The notes below the pieces were generated by a model. It was not told where the DNA came from and did not search any database. It worked only from the letters and a program-made list of their open reading frames with translations. From Thermohalobaculum sp039026375 (GTDB lineage Bacteria; Pseudomonadota; Alphaproteobacteria; Rhodobacterales; Rhodobacteraceae): a DNA stretch of 64,000 bases. The DNA is taken from contig JBCCML010000006.1 in the NCBI GenBank assembly GCA_039026375.1, positions 1 to 64,000 on the forward strand. The letters are read 5' to 3'. The position numbers and the translations under genes were made by a program. Below, piece by piece: positions 25,771-34,557 of this stretch; position 1 is the stretch's first letter; the number at the start of each line of letters is the position of its first letter.

Positions 25771-26394
25771 TTAAGTCCCTTTCGACGCCCCAATACGCGG
25801 TTCTTCGCCGGCAATCAGGCGTCGAATGTTCTGATGATGACGTGCCCAGATGAAGATCGACAGTAATGCTGCGCAAATGATCGCGCGCGGCCCATCGAAT
25901 AGCCAAAGACATGCGGGAGCCGCCAAACTGGCCAGCAGCGCCGCCAGTGAAGAGAATCGAGAGACCAAGGCAGTGGCCAGCCAGGTTGCGCACACAGCCG
26001 CGCCTGCGACTGGGTTTAGCGCTAGGATCACTCCGATGAAGGTCGCAACCCCTTTGCCGCCCCGAAACCAAAGCCATATCGGCAGGCAATGGCCCAGGAC
26101 GGCACCGATACCTGCGGCTTGCCCCGCGATGTCGCCCCAACCAAGAAACCACCAAACGGGCAGAAACCCCTTGGCCATGTCTGCCAGAAGCGTCAGCGCG
26201 GCAGCCGCCTTGTTTCCCGTTCGCAGGACATTCGTCGCCCCGATATTGCCCGATCCAATACTTCGAAGGTCGCCCAGCGCGAAAACCCGAGAAACAAATA
26301 TGCCAAATGGGACCGACCCAAGCAGATAGCCGATACCGAAGGCCAGTCCCCACCAGGGCAGCGCATTCTCCCAACCCATCGGGACATGCAGCAT
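25771..26394 (-). CDS. plsY: Glycerol-3-phosphate acyltransferase PlsY
   Basis: A 207-residue membrane enzyme that acylates glycerol-3-phosphate from acyl-phosphate, the first step of phospholipid synthesis. I start it at ATG 26394, one base after the pyrC-type stop, with GGAAG upstream. Motifs: GYLLGSVPFGIFVSRVF, then SIGSGNIGATNVLRTG, and FRGGKGVATFIGV, the phosphate-binding and catalytic loops. About five membrane helices are visible. It is tightly coupled to the upstream pyrimidine genes, a common Rhodobacteraceae arrangement. Confidence 0.95.
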   Translation of the reverse strand: MLHVPMGWENALPWWGLAFGIGYLLGSVPFGIFVSRVFALGDLRSIGSGNIGATNVLRTGNKAAAALTLLADMAKGFLPVWWFLGWGDIAGQAAGIGAVLGHCLPIWLWFRGGKGVATFIGVILALNPVAGAAVCATWLATALVSRFSSLAALLASLAAPACLWLFDGPRAIICAALLSIFIWARHHQNIRRLIAGEEPRIGASKGT

Positions 26395-26395
26395 C

Positions 26396-27679
26396 TTAAC
26401 TTCCAAAGACGCGCTGGCCGCCGACCCAGGTGCCAAGCACCTTGCCGGCCATTTCGGTGCGGTCGAAGGGCGTGTTTTTTGATCGTGCGCGAAGGGTCTC
26501 GCGATCCAGAAGAAAGCGGGCATCTGGGTCAAACCAAACCAGATCAGCGGGTGCACCTGTGTCCAATCGCCCGCCCGGCAACCCCAGAATCTCCGCCGGT
26601 CTAAGGGCGGCCGCGCGAAACACCCCAGTCAGCGTCAGCGTGCCGTCAGCAACCAGACCCATCGCGCCAGGTAGCAAGGTCTCGAGCCCGACCGCCCCGG
26701 GCGCCGCGCCCTCGAACGGAAGGCGCTTGGTCTCCTCGTCCTGCGGGAGATGCCCGGAGTGAAGCACGTCAATCAGGCCCTCTGACAGCGCTGCGGCAAC
26801 AGCACTTCGGTCGATTTCAGGCCTCAGCGGCGGTGTCAGTTTGAAGAACGTTCGGTAATCGGCGATGTCGTCTTCTGTGAGCGTCAGGTGATGGATCGAA
26901 ATGCCTGATGAAACCGGCAGACCTGACTCGCGTGCCCGGCGCAGCCCGGGCAAGGCGCCTGCAGTTGTGACCTGGTCGGCGTGGTAACGGGCGCCCGTGC
27001 TCTCCACTAAAGCCAAGTCCCGTTCAAGCCCCATACGCTCGGCCAATGAAGGGACAGCCGGCAGGCCCCGGCGAGAGGCGAACGCGCCTGACGTCGCACA
27101 GGCGCCCGCTGAAAGGGACGGCTCTTGAATATGGTGGACGATCAGGGCCCCGGTCCCCCGGGCATATGTCATGATGGCGCGCAGGATCTTGGCATCGTTA
27201 ATTGCGCGGTCGCCGTCGGTCAGCGCAACGGCGCCGGCATCCATAAGAAAGCGCTGCTCCGTCATTTCGCGGCCATCCAAGCCGCGGGTCAGGGCTCCCA
27301 TCACTTCGACCCGCACTAGCGCTTCTTCGGCGCCGCGAGAGCGGACAAATTGAACCAGGGCAGGATCATCGACCGGGGGCGTGGTGTCTGGCTGGGTCAC
27401 GATCGTGGTCACGCCACCCGCGGCGGCGGCCTCGCCGGCCGACTTGAAGCTCTCGCGATGCTGGGCACCGGGCTCGCCTACGAAGACACGCATATCGATC
27501 AGGCCGGGGGCGAGGGGCAGACTTTGGCAGTCCAGGATGTGACCGTCACCTGGTTCAGGCGAGTTTCCCCGGACAATATCCTGAATCACCCCGTCCTGAA
27601 CCTTGATTGCGCCGGGTCCGTCGTACCCGGTGGCTGGGTCGATCAGCCTGGCATTCACGAAATGGATCGGAGCGCTCAT
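26396..27679 (-). CDS. Dihydroorotase-like protein lacking catalytic metal ligands (PyrC'/PyrX type)
   Basis: A 427-residue amidohydrolase-fold protein of the class I dihydroorotase family. Active enzymes carry DxHxH near residue 62; here it reads DMRVFVGEPG, so both metal-binding His residues are absent. The catalytic Asp region, normally SDHAPH, reads SGHLPQ, losing that Asp too. The rest of the fold is intact (GLPGGRLDTGAPADLVWFD, NTPFDRTEMAGKVLGTWVGG). Such inactive homologues are known to be structural partners of aspartate carbamoyltransferase, and pyrB is in the same operon. A working dihydroorotase must be elsewhere. The start overlaps the upstream gene's stop in ATGA. Confidence 0.88.
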   Translation of the reverse strand: MSAPIHFVNARLIDPATGYDGPGAIKVQDGVIQDIVRGNSPEPGDGHILDCQSLPLAPGLIDMRVFVGEPGAQHRESFKSAGEAAAAGGVTTIVTQPDTTPPVDDPALVQFVRSRGAEEALVRVEVMGALTRGLDGREMTEQRFLMDAGAVALTDGDRAINDAKILRAIMTYARGTGALIVHHIQEPSLSAGACATSGAFASRRGLPAVPSLAERMGLERDLALVESTGARYHADQVTTAGALPGLRRARESGLPVSSGISIHHLTLTEDDIADYRTFFKLTPPLRPEIDRSAVAAALSEGLIDVLHSGHLPQDEETKRLPFEGAAPGAVGLETLLPGAMGLVADGTLTLTGVFRAAALRPAEILGLPGGRLDTGAPADLVWFDPDARFLLDRETLRARSKNTPFDRTEMAGKVLGTWVGGQRVFGS

Positions 27680-28278
27680 GCGTCTTGGTCCTGGCCAATG
27701 CGTTGCTGCTGCACCTGGCGCATCAGGCGGTAGACCTCGTCGCCGCCGCGAATGTACTCGAAGCCGCGCTTTACTGTGTAGCGGCGCCCCTTGTTGCCGC
27801 GTTTCTCTTCGGCGGCGAAGTACAGCGTTGCGGCAGGGCCAGGCTGGAACTCGATCGCTGTGTCTGCGTCGATTGGGTAGGAAGTCAGCTTTCGCGAGAT
27901 CGCGCTGCTCGCGATGATGCCGCGTTTGTTGGTCAGGGCGTAGCGCGTCTTGCCACGGACGTACGCCGCCCAGAAGAACCTGCCGAAGGCAAAGTAGGCC
28001 CCAACTGCCAGAAACGGCAGCCCAAACAACGGGAAGCCTGTGGTTATGATCGCCCCCGGCCCGCGCGTAATCCCACCACTCATCGAGGTGGCCATGGCGA
28101 TCCAGAAGATCGCAAATCCGCCGAACAAGCAGCCGAACAGGCTGAGCGGGATATCAGACAGCTTGAACCGAAGCCCGGGTTCGGGCGCCCCCTCCCACAA
28201 CACCTTCTCGCCGGGATCGAGATAGGGATCCCAACCGGATGCGTACGGCCTATCAGGAAATGAGACCGGCGGGTTCAT
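27676..28278 (-). CDS. PH-like domain membrane protein in the pyrimidine operon
   Basis: A 200-residue protein with two membrane segments (IPLSLFGCLFGGFAIFWIAM and GFPLFGLPFLAVGAYFAFG) between an N-terminal DPGEKVLWEGAPEPG and a C-terminal beta-rich domain beginning TRYALTNKRGIIASS. Both flanking motifs are typical of bacterial PH-like (bPH) membrane proteins. It overlaps both pyrB (28275-28278) and the dihydroorotase-like gene (27676-27679) by ATGA, so all three are translationally coupled. Why it sits here is not known; it could place the enzymes at the membrane. Confidence 0.8.
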   Translation of the reverse strand: MNPPVSFPDRPYASGWDPYLDPGEKVLWEGAPEPGLRFKLSDIPLSLFGCLFGGFAIFWIAMATSMSGGITRGPGAIITTGFPLFGLPFLAVGAYFAFGRFFWAAYVRGKTRYALTNKRGIIASSAISRKLTSYPIDADTAIEFQPGPAATLYFAAEEKRGNKGRRYTVKRGFEYIRGGDEVYRLMRQVQQQRIGQDQDA

Positions 28279-29210
28279 GCGGCCTCTCGCGGCATGTTCC
28301 GCGCCAACAGATCCATCGCGGCCATGCGCACGGCGACGCCCATTTCCACCTGGTCGCGAATGACAGATCGCTGCACATCATCGGCCACGGCGGCATCGAT
28401 CTCGACACCGCGGTTCATCGGGCCGGGGTGCATGACAATGGCATCCGGCTTGGCCAGCGCCAGTTTCTCGGCCGTCAAACCGTAAAGGTGATAGTACTCG
28501 CGCACGCTGGGAATGGCCGCCCCCGTCAACCGCTCGTTCTGGATGCGCAGCATCATGACGATATCGCAGTCCCGCAGGCCTTCTTCCATGTCGGTGAAGG
28601 CCTCGACGCCAAAGGTATCGACGCCGCTTGGCAATAGGGTCGGCGGCGCGATGACCCGCACGCGGTTGCCCAACTTCCCCAGACACAGGATGTTAGACCG
28701 CGCCACGCGGGAGTTTGCGATGTCCCCACAAATCGCAACCGTCAAATCGCTGACCCGGCCAATGGTGCGCCGGATCGTCAGGGCATCCAACAGGGCCTGG
28801 GTCGGGTGTTCATGCCGCCCGTCACCGCCATTCAGGACCGAGCAATTGACCTTTTCGGCCAGCAGGGCTACCGCGCCTGAATGCTGATGGCGCACCACCA
28901 AAAGGTCCGGCCGCATCGCGTTCAGCGTCATGGCCGTGTCAATCAGGGTCTCGCCCTTCTGCATGGAAGACGCCTGCACTGCCATGTTCATCACATCGGC
29001 GCCCAGGCGCTTGCCGGCCAATTCGAAGCTGGCCATGGTTCGGGTAGAATTCTCAAAGAACAGGTTGATCTGCGTCAGGCCGGTCAGCACGTTCAGATGC
29101 TTGTCGCGCTTCTGGTTCAGCGCCGCATACTCATCCGCCAAATCCAGTATCGCTGCAATGTCTGTTGGCGTCAGCGCCTCGATCCCCAGAAGGTGACGGT
29201 GTGCGAACAT
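28275..29210 (-). CDS. pyrB: Aspartate carbamoyltransferase catalytic chain
   Basis: A 311-residue ATCase that joins carbamoyl phosphate and aspartate in pyrimidine synthesis. I start it at ATG 29210 with GGGGAG upstream. Motifs: FFENSTRTMASFELAGKRLG (carbamoyl-phosphate site), GGDGRHEHPTQALLDALTI, CGDIANSRVARSN and MHPGPMNRGVEID. No pyrI regulatory gene is present, in line with a dodecameric enzyme built with the inactive dihydroorotase homologue encoded two genes downstream. Confidence 0.96.
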   Translation of the reverse strand: MFAHRHLLGIEALTPTDIAAILDLADEYAALNQKRDKHLNVLTGLTQINLFFENSTRTMASFELAGKRLGADVMNMAVQASSMQKGETLIDTAMTLNAMRPDLLVVRHQHSGAVALLAEKVNCSVLNGGDGRHEHPTQALLDALTIRRTIGRVSDLTVAICGDIANSRVARSNILCLGKLGNRVRVIAPPTLLPSGVDTFGVEAFTDMEEGLRDCDIVMMLRIQNERLTGAAIPSVREYYHLYGLTAEKLALAKPDAIVMHPGPMNRGVEIDAAVADDVQRSVIRDQVEMGVAVRMAAMDLLARNMPREAA

Positions 29211-29302
29211 GCGTGCTCCCCAACGTGCCACCCGGTTCTATGCCGGGTGTTCCAACCGGGCAAGCGCGCTTCAGTGCTTCATGCCCATCTTGAGAAGATC
29301 TT

Positions 29303-30163
29303 TTAGCGCAACGCCCGTCGGACCTGTGCTGCTTCCTTGGTCATTCCCTTGGACTGGTAGAAATCAAGGATATCGCGCCGCAGTTGCAGGGTTGCACGAT
29401 CATGGGTCCTGTTTCCAACCCTGCCGCGCGTTGCGCCCAACCGCTGGGCCTGCGCCGTCAGGTTGGTGAAGCGTTCGCCCGAAGCGGGGTGCGTCGAGAA
29501 CAGGTCCGCATTGCTCCCGTACAGTCGCTGCAGCACTTGGAACGACTTTGCCCCCTCGACAGCGTTGTACCCGGCGGCAGCCAAGTACTCGATAGCGACT
29601 CGGTCGGCGTCGCGTTCCTGCGTGCGGCTGTAATTGCTGGCATAGGCGTTGGCACCTACGCCGACAAAGGTTTCCGTTACCCGAGGATCAATCCCCGTGG
29701 CCGCCCCTAACAGCATGCCGGCGATCGCACCCAACTGCACGGCCTGGTTGTTGGCGATCTTGGCGGGGATATGCCCTTGGTCTATGTGCGCAATCTCGTG
29801 TGCGACGACGGTGGCGAACTGGGCCTCGTTCTCCATCGCAGCGATCAGACCCGCGTTGAAGAACACATAGCCGCCGCCGGGCGTGAACGCGTTCACGGCG
29901 GCATCTTTGATGACATAGGCCCGCACGGGCACCGATCCCGGTGGTCTGTGCTGAGCAACGCGCGCGACGACGTCGTTCACATAGCGATTGAGACCGGCTT
30001 CCTTGATCAGTTGTCCCTTGCGGTCCAGTTGCGCCACAAGGTTTTGTGCGTTCCGCTGCTCTTGGGCCAGCGATTGCGCGGTGTTCTGTGCGGTGGGCTG
30101 ACACGCCGAAATACCCAGCGCAGCCGTCAAGGCTGCGACCCACAGGCCTACTCTACGAAACAT
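29303..30163 (-). CDS. M48 family metalloprotease lipoprotein
   Basis: A 286-residue exported protein with a lipobox (ISAC) at residue about 21. The M48 zinc site HEIAHIDQGH lies near residue 143, with the third ligand region SRTQERDADRVAIEYL further on, and STHPASGERF near the end. It resembles the BepA/LoiP group that degrades misfolded outer-membrane proteins, but lacks the long C-terminal TPR domain of BepA. A GAGGGAG site precedes the ATG. It is upstream of pyrB on the same strand, with a small hairpin at 29230-29248 between them. Confidence 0.88.
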   Translation of the reverse strand: MFRRVGLWVAALTAALGISACQPTAQNTAQSLAQEQRNAQNLVAQLDRKGQLIKEAGLNRYVNDVVARVAQHRPPGSVPVRAYVIKDAAVNAFTPGGGYVFFNAGLIAAMENEAQFATVVAHEIAHIDQGHIPAKIANNQAVQLGAIAGMLLGAATGIDPRVTETFVGVGANAYASNYSRTQERDADRVAIEYLAAAGYNAVEGAKSFQVLQRLYGSNADLFSTHPASGERFTNLTAQAQRLGATRGRVGNRTHDRATLQLRRDILDFYQSKGMTKEAAQVRRALR

Positions 30164-30306
30164 CGACCATCTCCCTCTCAGGTCTGTCGCGCACCCACCT
30201 TGCGCCGAGCCTATATCAATGCCAGCGCGTCACGCCAGAGAGCGATGCCCCTTGGCAGAACGCCTGCGCCGCCCTAGCTTCGGCCAACCTGAAACAGGAG
30301 CTTGCC

Positions 30307-30936
30307 ATGTCGCTGCCCGAGCCCGTGCGTTATTATCATACGCCCCGAGCCCCCAATCCCCGTCGCACGCAGATCTTCATGGCTGAAAAAGGCATAAAGA
30401 TCAAAGTGTTGAACGTCTCCATCATGGACGGTGAGCACCGCAAAAAGCCCTACCTGGACAAAACCGGAGTGCCCCAGGTGCCCGCTCTGGAACTGTCCGA
30501 TGGTACTGTGCTGACTGAGGTGCCCGCGATTTGCCGGTACCTTGAAGCGCTAAACCCCGAGCCGAACCTGATGGGCGATGACCCGCTGGAACGCGCGCTG
30601 GTCGACATGTGGCAACGGCGCATGGAGTTGCGCGTGATGGCGCCGATTGCAACCGCGTTCCGCCACTTGAACCCGGCGATGGCCGATCACGAAGAACAGG
30701 TCGCCGATTGGGGCAACGCGAACCTTGGTAGGATCGATCGCCGCTTGGGTGAGCTGGACAAACAATTGCGCGGCCAGCAGTGGATCGCGCTGGACCGCAT
30801 CACGTTGGCCGACATCACGGGGTTTGTGGCGGTCGACTTCCTGCGCATTCTGAAGCGGAAGATTCCCGAGCACATGCCGTCGCTGAGCGCCTGGTATCAG
30901 CGGATGCGCAGCCGCCCCTCGACGGAGATGAAATGA
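30307..30936 (+). CDS. Glutathione S-transferase
   Basis: A 209-residue GST starting at ATG 30307 with CAGGAG upstream. The thioredoxin-like N-terminal domain has GVPQVPALELSDGTVLTEVP, with the cis-Pro (VP) and the Glu-Val pair that bind glutathione, and then AICRYLEALNP. The C-terminal helical domain includes WIALDRITLADITGFVAVDF, the usual N-capping Asp motif. Substrate unknown. It is divergent from the M48 gene and overlaps the M3 peptidase gene by ATGA. Confidence 0.92.
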   Translation: MSLPEPVRYYHTPRAPNPRRTQIFMAEKGIKIKVLNVSIMDGEHRKKPYLDKTGVPQVPALELSDGTVLTEVPAICRYLEALNPEPNLMGDDPLERALVDMWQRRMELRVMAPIATAFRHLNPAMADHEEQVADWGNANLGRIDRRLGELDKQLRGQQWIALDRITLADITGFVAVDFLRILKRKIPEHMPSLSAWYQRMRSRPSTEMK

Positions 30937-32948
30937 CCGACAATCCGCTGTTGGCGCCCTGGGACGGGCCGTTCGGGCTGCCCGATTTTGCCGCTGTTGA
31001 CGACCAGCACTTTCTTCCGGCCTTCGAGGTGGCGATGGCCGACCATCAGGCCGAGTTCGAGGCGATTGCTAATCAGGCTGCACCGCCGACCTTCGAGAAC
31101 ACGATCGAGGCGTTGGAACGGCACGGGCAAACCCTGAGCCGGGTTGCAACTGTGTTCTGGAACCGCGCGGGTGGCGATACCAACCCCACAATCCAAGAGA
31201 TCGAGCGGGAGATGGCGCCAAGGCTGAGCAAGCTGTTCTCCCAACAGCTGACCGATCCGCGGATCTTCCGGCGCATTCAGGCCGTGGTTGATGCTGGCAA
31301 CGACGATCTGAGCGCCGAGCAGGCACGTGTTCTGGAGTTGACGCACAAAATGTATGTGCGCGCGGGGGCTGAGTTGGATGACTCCGGCAAGACCCGCATC
31401 CAGCAGATCATGGGGCGGCTGTCGGAACTGGGCACGGCTTTTGGTCAGACGGTCCTGAAGAACGAAGCGGACTGGTCGATGACGCTGAGCGCAGACGATC
31501 TGGATGGCCTGCCTGAGTTTCTGGTCGCCACGCTCCGCTCCGAAGCCGAACGCCGGGGCGAAGACGGTTACGTCGTCACCCTGTCGCGGTCGTCGGTCGA
31601 GCCGTTCCTGACATTCTCGGCGCGTCGGGATCTGCGCGAACAGGCCTTCAAGGCGTGGGCTGCGCGGGGCGAGGCCGACAATTGGCCACGGATCGCCGAA
31701 ACGCTGCAACTTCGTCTGGAACGGGCCCGCCTGCTGGGGTTCGCGAACTTCGCGGCCTTCAAGCTGGAAAACCAAATGGCCGCAACGCCCGAGCGGGTTC
31801 GCAATCTGTTGATGGATGTCTGGGCACCGGCAACCCAGCGCGCTGCATCGGAAGCGGCGGATCTGAAAGCGCTGGCCGCCGAAGAGGGCGCCAATATCGA
31901 CATCGCCCCCTGGGACTGGCGCTATTACGCCGAAAAAGTGCGCCGCGCCCGCCACGATCTGGATGAAGGCGAGATCAAGCCGTACCTGAAACTGGAAAAC
32001 GTCATTGAAGCCGCCTTCGACGTGGCAGGCCGCTTATTCGGCCTGTCCTTCAAGTCCGTTGACGTGCCGCTGCCGCATGCGGATGCGCGCGCCTGGGAGG
32101 TCTTGCGCGACGGCCAGCATATCGGTCTGTTCATCGGGGATTACTTCGCAAGGCCGTCTAAGCGATCTGGTGCCTGGATGAGCCAGTTGCGCAGCCAGCA
32201 GAAGCTCTGGGCGCCCGAGCGCCCCATCGTGACCAACACCTGTAACTTCGCCAAAGGCGATCCGTGCCTGCTGGGCTGGGATGACGCGATGACGCTGTTC
32301 CACGAGTTCGGCCACGCCCTGCACGGTCTGCTGTCGGATGTCACCTATCCGTTCATCTCCGGCACCTCCGTTGCCCGCGACTTCGTGGAATTGCCCAGCC
32401 AGCTCTATGAGCACTGGTTGGCGACCCCGGCGATCCTGGCAAGCCATGCCCGCCATTTCGAGACCGGCGCCCCGATGCCGTCCAGCCTGATCGACAAGAT
32501 CCTGGCGGCCGAGACGTTCAACCAGGGTTTCAAGACGGTGGAGTACACGTCGTCGGCGCTGGTGGATCTGGAGATGCATGTCATCGAGGATCTGGATCAG
32601 GTGGACCCGAAGGCACTGGAGGCCCGGATTCTGGCGGATATCGGTATGCCGTCCGAGATCATCATGCGACACCGCTCACCGCACTTCCAACACGTCTTCA
32701 CAGGAGATGGCTACTCGGCTGGCTACTACAGCTATATGTGGTCAGAGGTGATGGACGCCGACGCCTTCAAGGCTTTCGAAGAAACCGGCGACGTCTTTGA
32801 CGCCGACACCGCCGCCCGATTGCACGACAGTGTTTATGCCGCCGGGGGGCTTCAGAAGCCAGAGGATGCCTATACCGACTTCCGCGGCCGACTGCCGGGT
32901 GTCGAAGCGTTGCTGGAAAACCGTGGATTGTCCGCGGCAGTGGGTTGA
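30933..32948 (+). CDS. M3 family oligopeptidase
   Basis: A 671-residue zinc metallopeptidase related to oligopeptidase A (PrlC) and dipeptidyl carboxypeptidase (Dcp). The start overlaps the GST stop (ATGA), which marks the true N-terminus MTDNPLLAPWDGPFGLPDF. The zinc motif FHEFGHALHG lies near residue 456, with the third ligand Glu in SRDFVELPSQ-like sequence (ARDFVELPSQLYEHW). YYSYMWSEVMDADAF near the C-terminus carries the conserved Tyr that shapes the active site. It cleaves short cytoplasmic peptides. Confidence 0.93.
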   Translation: MTDNPLLAPWDGPFGLPDFAAVDDQHFLPAFEVAMADHQAEFEAIANQAAPPTFENTIEALERHGQTLSRVATVFWNRAGGDTNPTIQEIEREMAPRLSKLFSQQLTDPRIFRRIQAVVDAGNDDLSAEQARVLELTHKMYVRAGAELDDSGKTRIQQIMGRLSELGTAFGQTVLKNEADWSMTLSADDLDGLPEFLVATLRSEAERRGEDGYVVTLSRSSVEPFLTFSARRDLREQAFKAWAARGEADNWPRIAETLQLRLERARLLGFANFAAFKLENQMAATPERVRNLLMDVWAPATQRAASEAADLKALAAEEGANIDIAPWDWRYYAEKVRRARHDLDEGEIKPYLKLENVIEAAFDVAGRLFGLSFKSVDVPLPHADARAWEVLRDGQHIGLFIGDYFARPSKRSGAWMSQLRSQQKLWAPERPIVTNTCNFAKGDPCLLGWDDAMTLFHEFGHALHGLLSDVTYPFISGTSVARDFVELPSQLYEHWLATPAILASHARHFETGAPMPSSLIDKILAAETFNQGFKTVEYTSSALVDLEMHVIEDLDQVDPKALEARILADIGMPSEIIMRHRSPHFQHVFTGDGYSAGYYSYMWSEVMDADAFKAFEETGDVFDADTAARLHDSVYAAGGLQKPEDAYTDFRGRLPGVEALLENRGLSAAVG

Positions 32949-32991
32949 GGGTTTCTGGGGTTGAGAGGGCGCGCGCCTCATTGGGTCGATC

Positions 32992-33942
32992 GTGTTCGAG
33001 GCGGTGGTGCCTGAGACGCCGGATGCTCTGGATCGGGCCTTCGCCGAGGCGCGCGGGCGCGGCGTACGGGTTGTCTTTCCGGAAGGAGAGGCCCCGGTTA
33101 TCCGAGAAGCTGCCGCCTACTTGGCGGCAGAGGGGCTGGCCAACCCGGTCTTGATCGGCGGTGAGGCCCCGGGCTGCGAGACCGTATCGGTTGAGGAGTT
33201 GTCAGCTGATCGCGAGCTGAGCCAACTGTTGATGGCCAAACGGTCAAAGCTGACAGAGGGCGCCGCACAGCGTCTTTTGACCCGCCCTGGCTACCTGGCC
33301 GGCGCTATGGTTGCCGCGAAACGGGCAGATGCGATGATCGCCGGGGCTGTGACACCGACCAAGCGGGTGATCGAGGCTGCCTCGCTGACTGTGGGGTTGG
33401 CCGAAGGAGTGAAGACACCGTCGAGCTTTTTTCTCATGGGCGTGCCGGGCCGTCCGCTGATCTTTGCTGATTGCGGGTTCAACGTTTCGCCAACCGCCGA
33501 GCAATTGGCCGATATCGCTGTGGCCTCCGCCCGTTCCGGCGCGGCGTTATTGGGGGAGGCCCGGACGGCCTTCCTGTCATACTCGACGTTGGGGTCCGGG
33601 GCAGGGCCCGAGGTCGATAGGGTGATCGAGGCCCTTGGTCTTGCCCGGGCGAAGGCACCCGATCTCTCCATAGATGGCGAGTTTCAGGCGGACACGGCCC
33701 TCAACGGCGCGATTGCTGCGAAGAAGGGGGCTGTTGGCGCGGTGGCGGGCCAGGCCAACGTGCTGATCTTCCCGAACCTCGAGGCTGGGAACATCGCCTA
33801 CAAACTGGTCCAGGAGCTCGCCGGCGCCCAGGCCATTGGCCCGATTCTGCAGGGTTTTGCGCGGCCGGTCGCGGATTTGTCCCGGGGGGCAACGGTCCAG
33901 GATGTCGTTGCGGTTACCGTTTTGACGCTGGCCCTGGGATAG
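32992..33942 (+). CDS. pta: Phosphate acetyltransferase
   Basis: A 316-residue phosphotransacetylase of the short Pta type, converting acetyl phosphate and CoA to acetyl-CoA. Motifs: VRVVFPEGEAPVIREAA, MVAAKRADAMIAGAVTPT, and ADCGFNVSPTAEQLADIA, then NVLIFPNLEAGNIAYKLVQ. The start is GTG 32992 with a poor ribosome site. The usual partner ackA is absent; in sulfonate-degrading bacteria Pta works after Xsc, and xsc lies 17 kb downstream here. Its stop touches an 80-base palindromic repeat. No TCTGGACCTA-type box is seen before it. Confidence 0.9.
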   Translation: MFEAVVPETPDALDRAFAEARGRGVRVVFPEGEAPVIREAAAYLAAEGLANPVLIGGEAPGCETVSVEELSADRELSQLLMAKRSKLTEGAAQRLLTRPGYLAGAMVAAKRADAMIAGAVTPTKRVIEAASLTVGLAEGVKTPSSFFLMGVPGRPLIFADCGFNVSPTAEQLADIAVASARSGAALLGEARTAFLSYSTLGSGAGPEVDRVIEALGLARAKAPDLSIDGEFQADTALNGAIAAKKGAVGAVAGQANVLIFPNLEAGNIAYKLVQELAGAQAIGPILQGFARPVADLSRGATVQDVVAVTVLTLALG

Positions 33943-34020
33943 GCCCGCCGCACGCTCCCCTGCCACCAATGGCGCTGTCCTTCATATCGACCTTACCCAC
34001 CCACCCGCGCACGGCGGGCC
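33942..34020. repeat. Palindromic intergenic repeat, copy 1
   Basis: The 79-base element fills the gap between two convergent stops. It begins GGCCCGCCGCACGCTCCCCT and ends ACCCACCCGCGCACGGCGGGCC in two parts, so its ends are inverted repeats. The same ends flank copy 2 at 59508-59587. It may act as a two-way terminator or as a mobile REP-like unit. Confidence 0.75.
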
Positions 34021-34557
34021 TTACCGCCTGCAATCAATCCTTGCGCAATAACGCTGCGTTCCCGGGTTAGTCGGCGTCAGACCAGTGGGTTTCATGCCGA
34101 TCTTTTCGGCCACGCGGCAGGACGCAGTGTTTTCCGGGTAAATGTCTGCCACCATTTGTGACAGGCCTAGATCGGCGAAGGCGTAGGCCAGCAGGCGGGA
34201 CGCTGCCTCGGGCGCATAACCATAACCCCGATGTGCGATTGGCACGCGCCATCCGATCTCGATTTCCGGGCCACGGGCATCTTTGGGGATCAGGAGCACC
34301 CAGCCGAGGAACGCCGGATCCCCGGGCTTCTGGATGATCCAGTAGCCGTGGCCCGGCGGGTAGGGCCCTTTTATGCGTTTCCGAATGAAGGCCCGGTGGG
34401 CCGCTTCATCCTGCCAGGAGCCCGCGTCCTCGGGCCAGTCGACGAAGTCCAGGGTGCCCGTCTCGCGGTCCATGGCGAGGCATGCCTCCAGATCGCGCAT
34501 ACGCCGGGGGCGAAGGCGAAGGCGCGGGGTCTCCAGGGTGGGGAGCGGGCCGCTCAT
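34021..34557 (-). CDS. GNAT family N-acetyltransferase (RimJ/RimL type)
   Basis: A 178-residue acetyltransferase. The N-terminal LETPRLRLRPRRMRDLEAC is typical of RimJ/RimL-like enzymes, and the acetyl-CoA-binding motif A appears as EIGWRVPIAHRGYGYAPEAA near residue 105. Then MVADIYPENTASCRVAEKIG, the standard second signature. I use ATG 34557, which overlaps the upstream cupin gene's stop (ATGA), so the two are co-translated. The substrate, protein or small molecule, is unknown. Confidence 0.88.
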   Translation of the reverse strand: MSGPLPTLETPRLRLRPRRMRDLEACLAMDRETGTLDFVDWPEDAGSWQDEAAHRAFIRKRIKGPYPPGHGYWIIQKPGDPAFLGWVLLIPKDARGPEIEIGWRVPIAHRGYGYAPEAASRLLAYAFADLGLSQMVADIYPENTASCRVAEKIGMKPTGLTPTNPGTQRYCARIDCRR

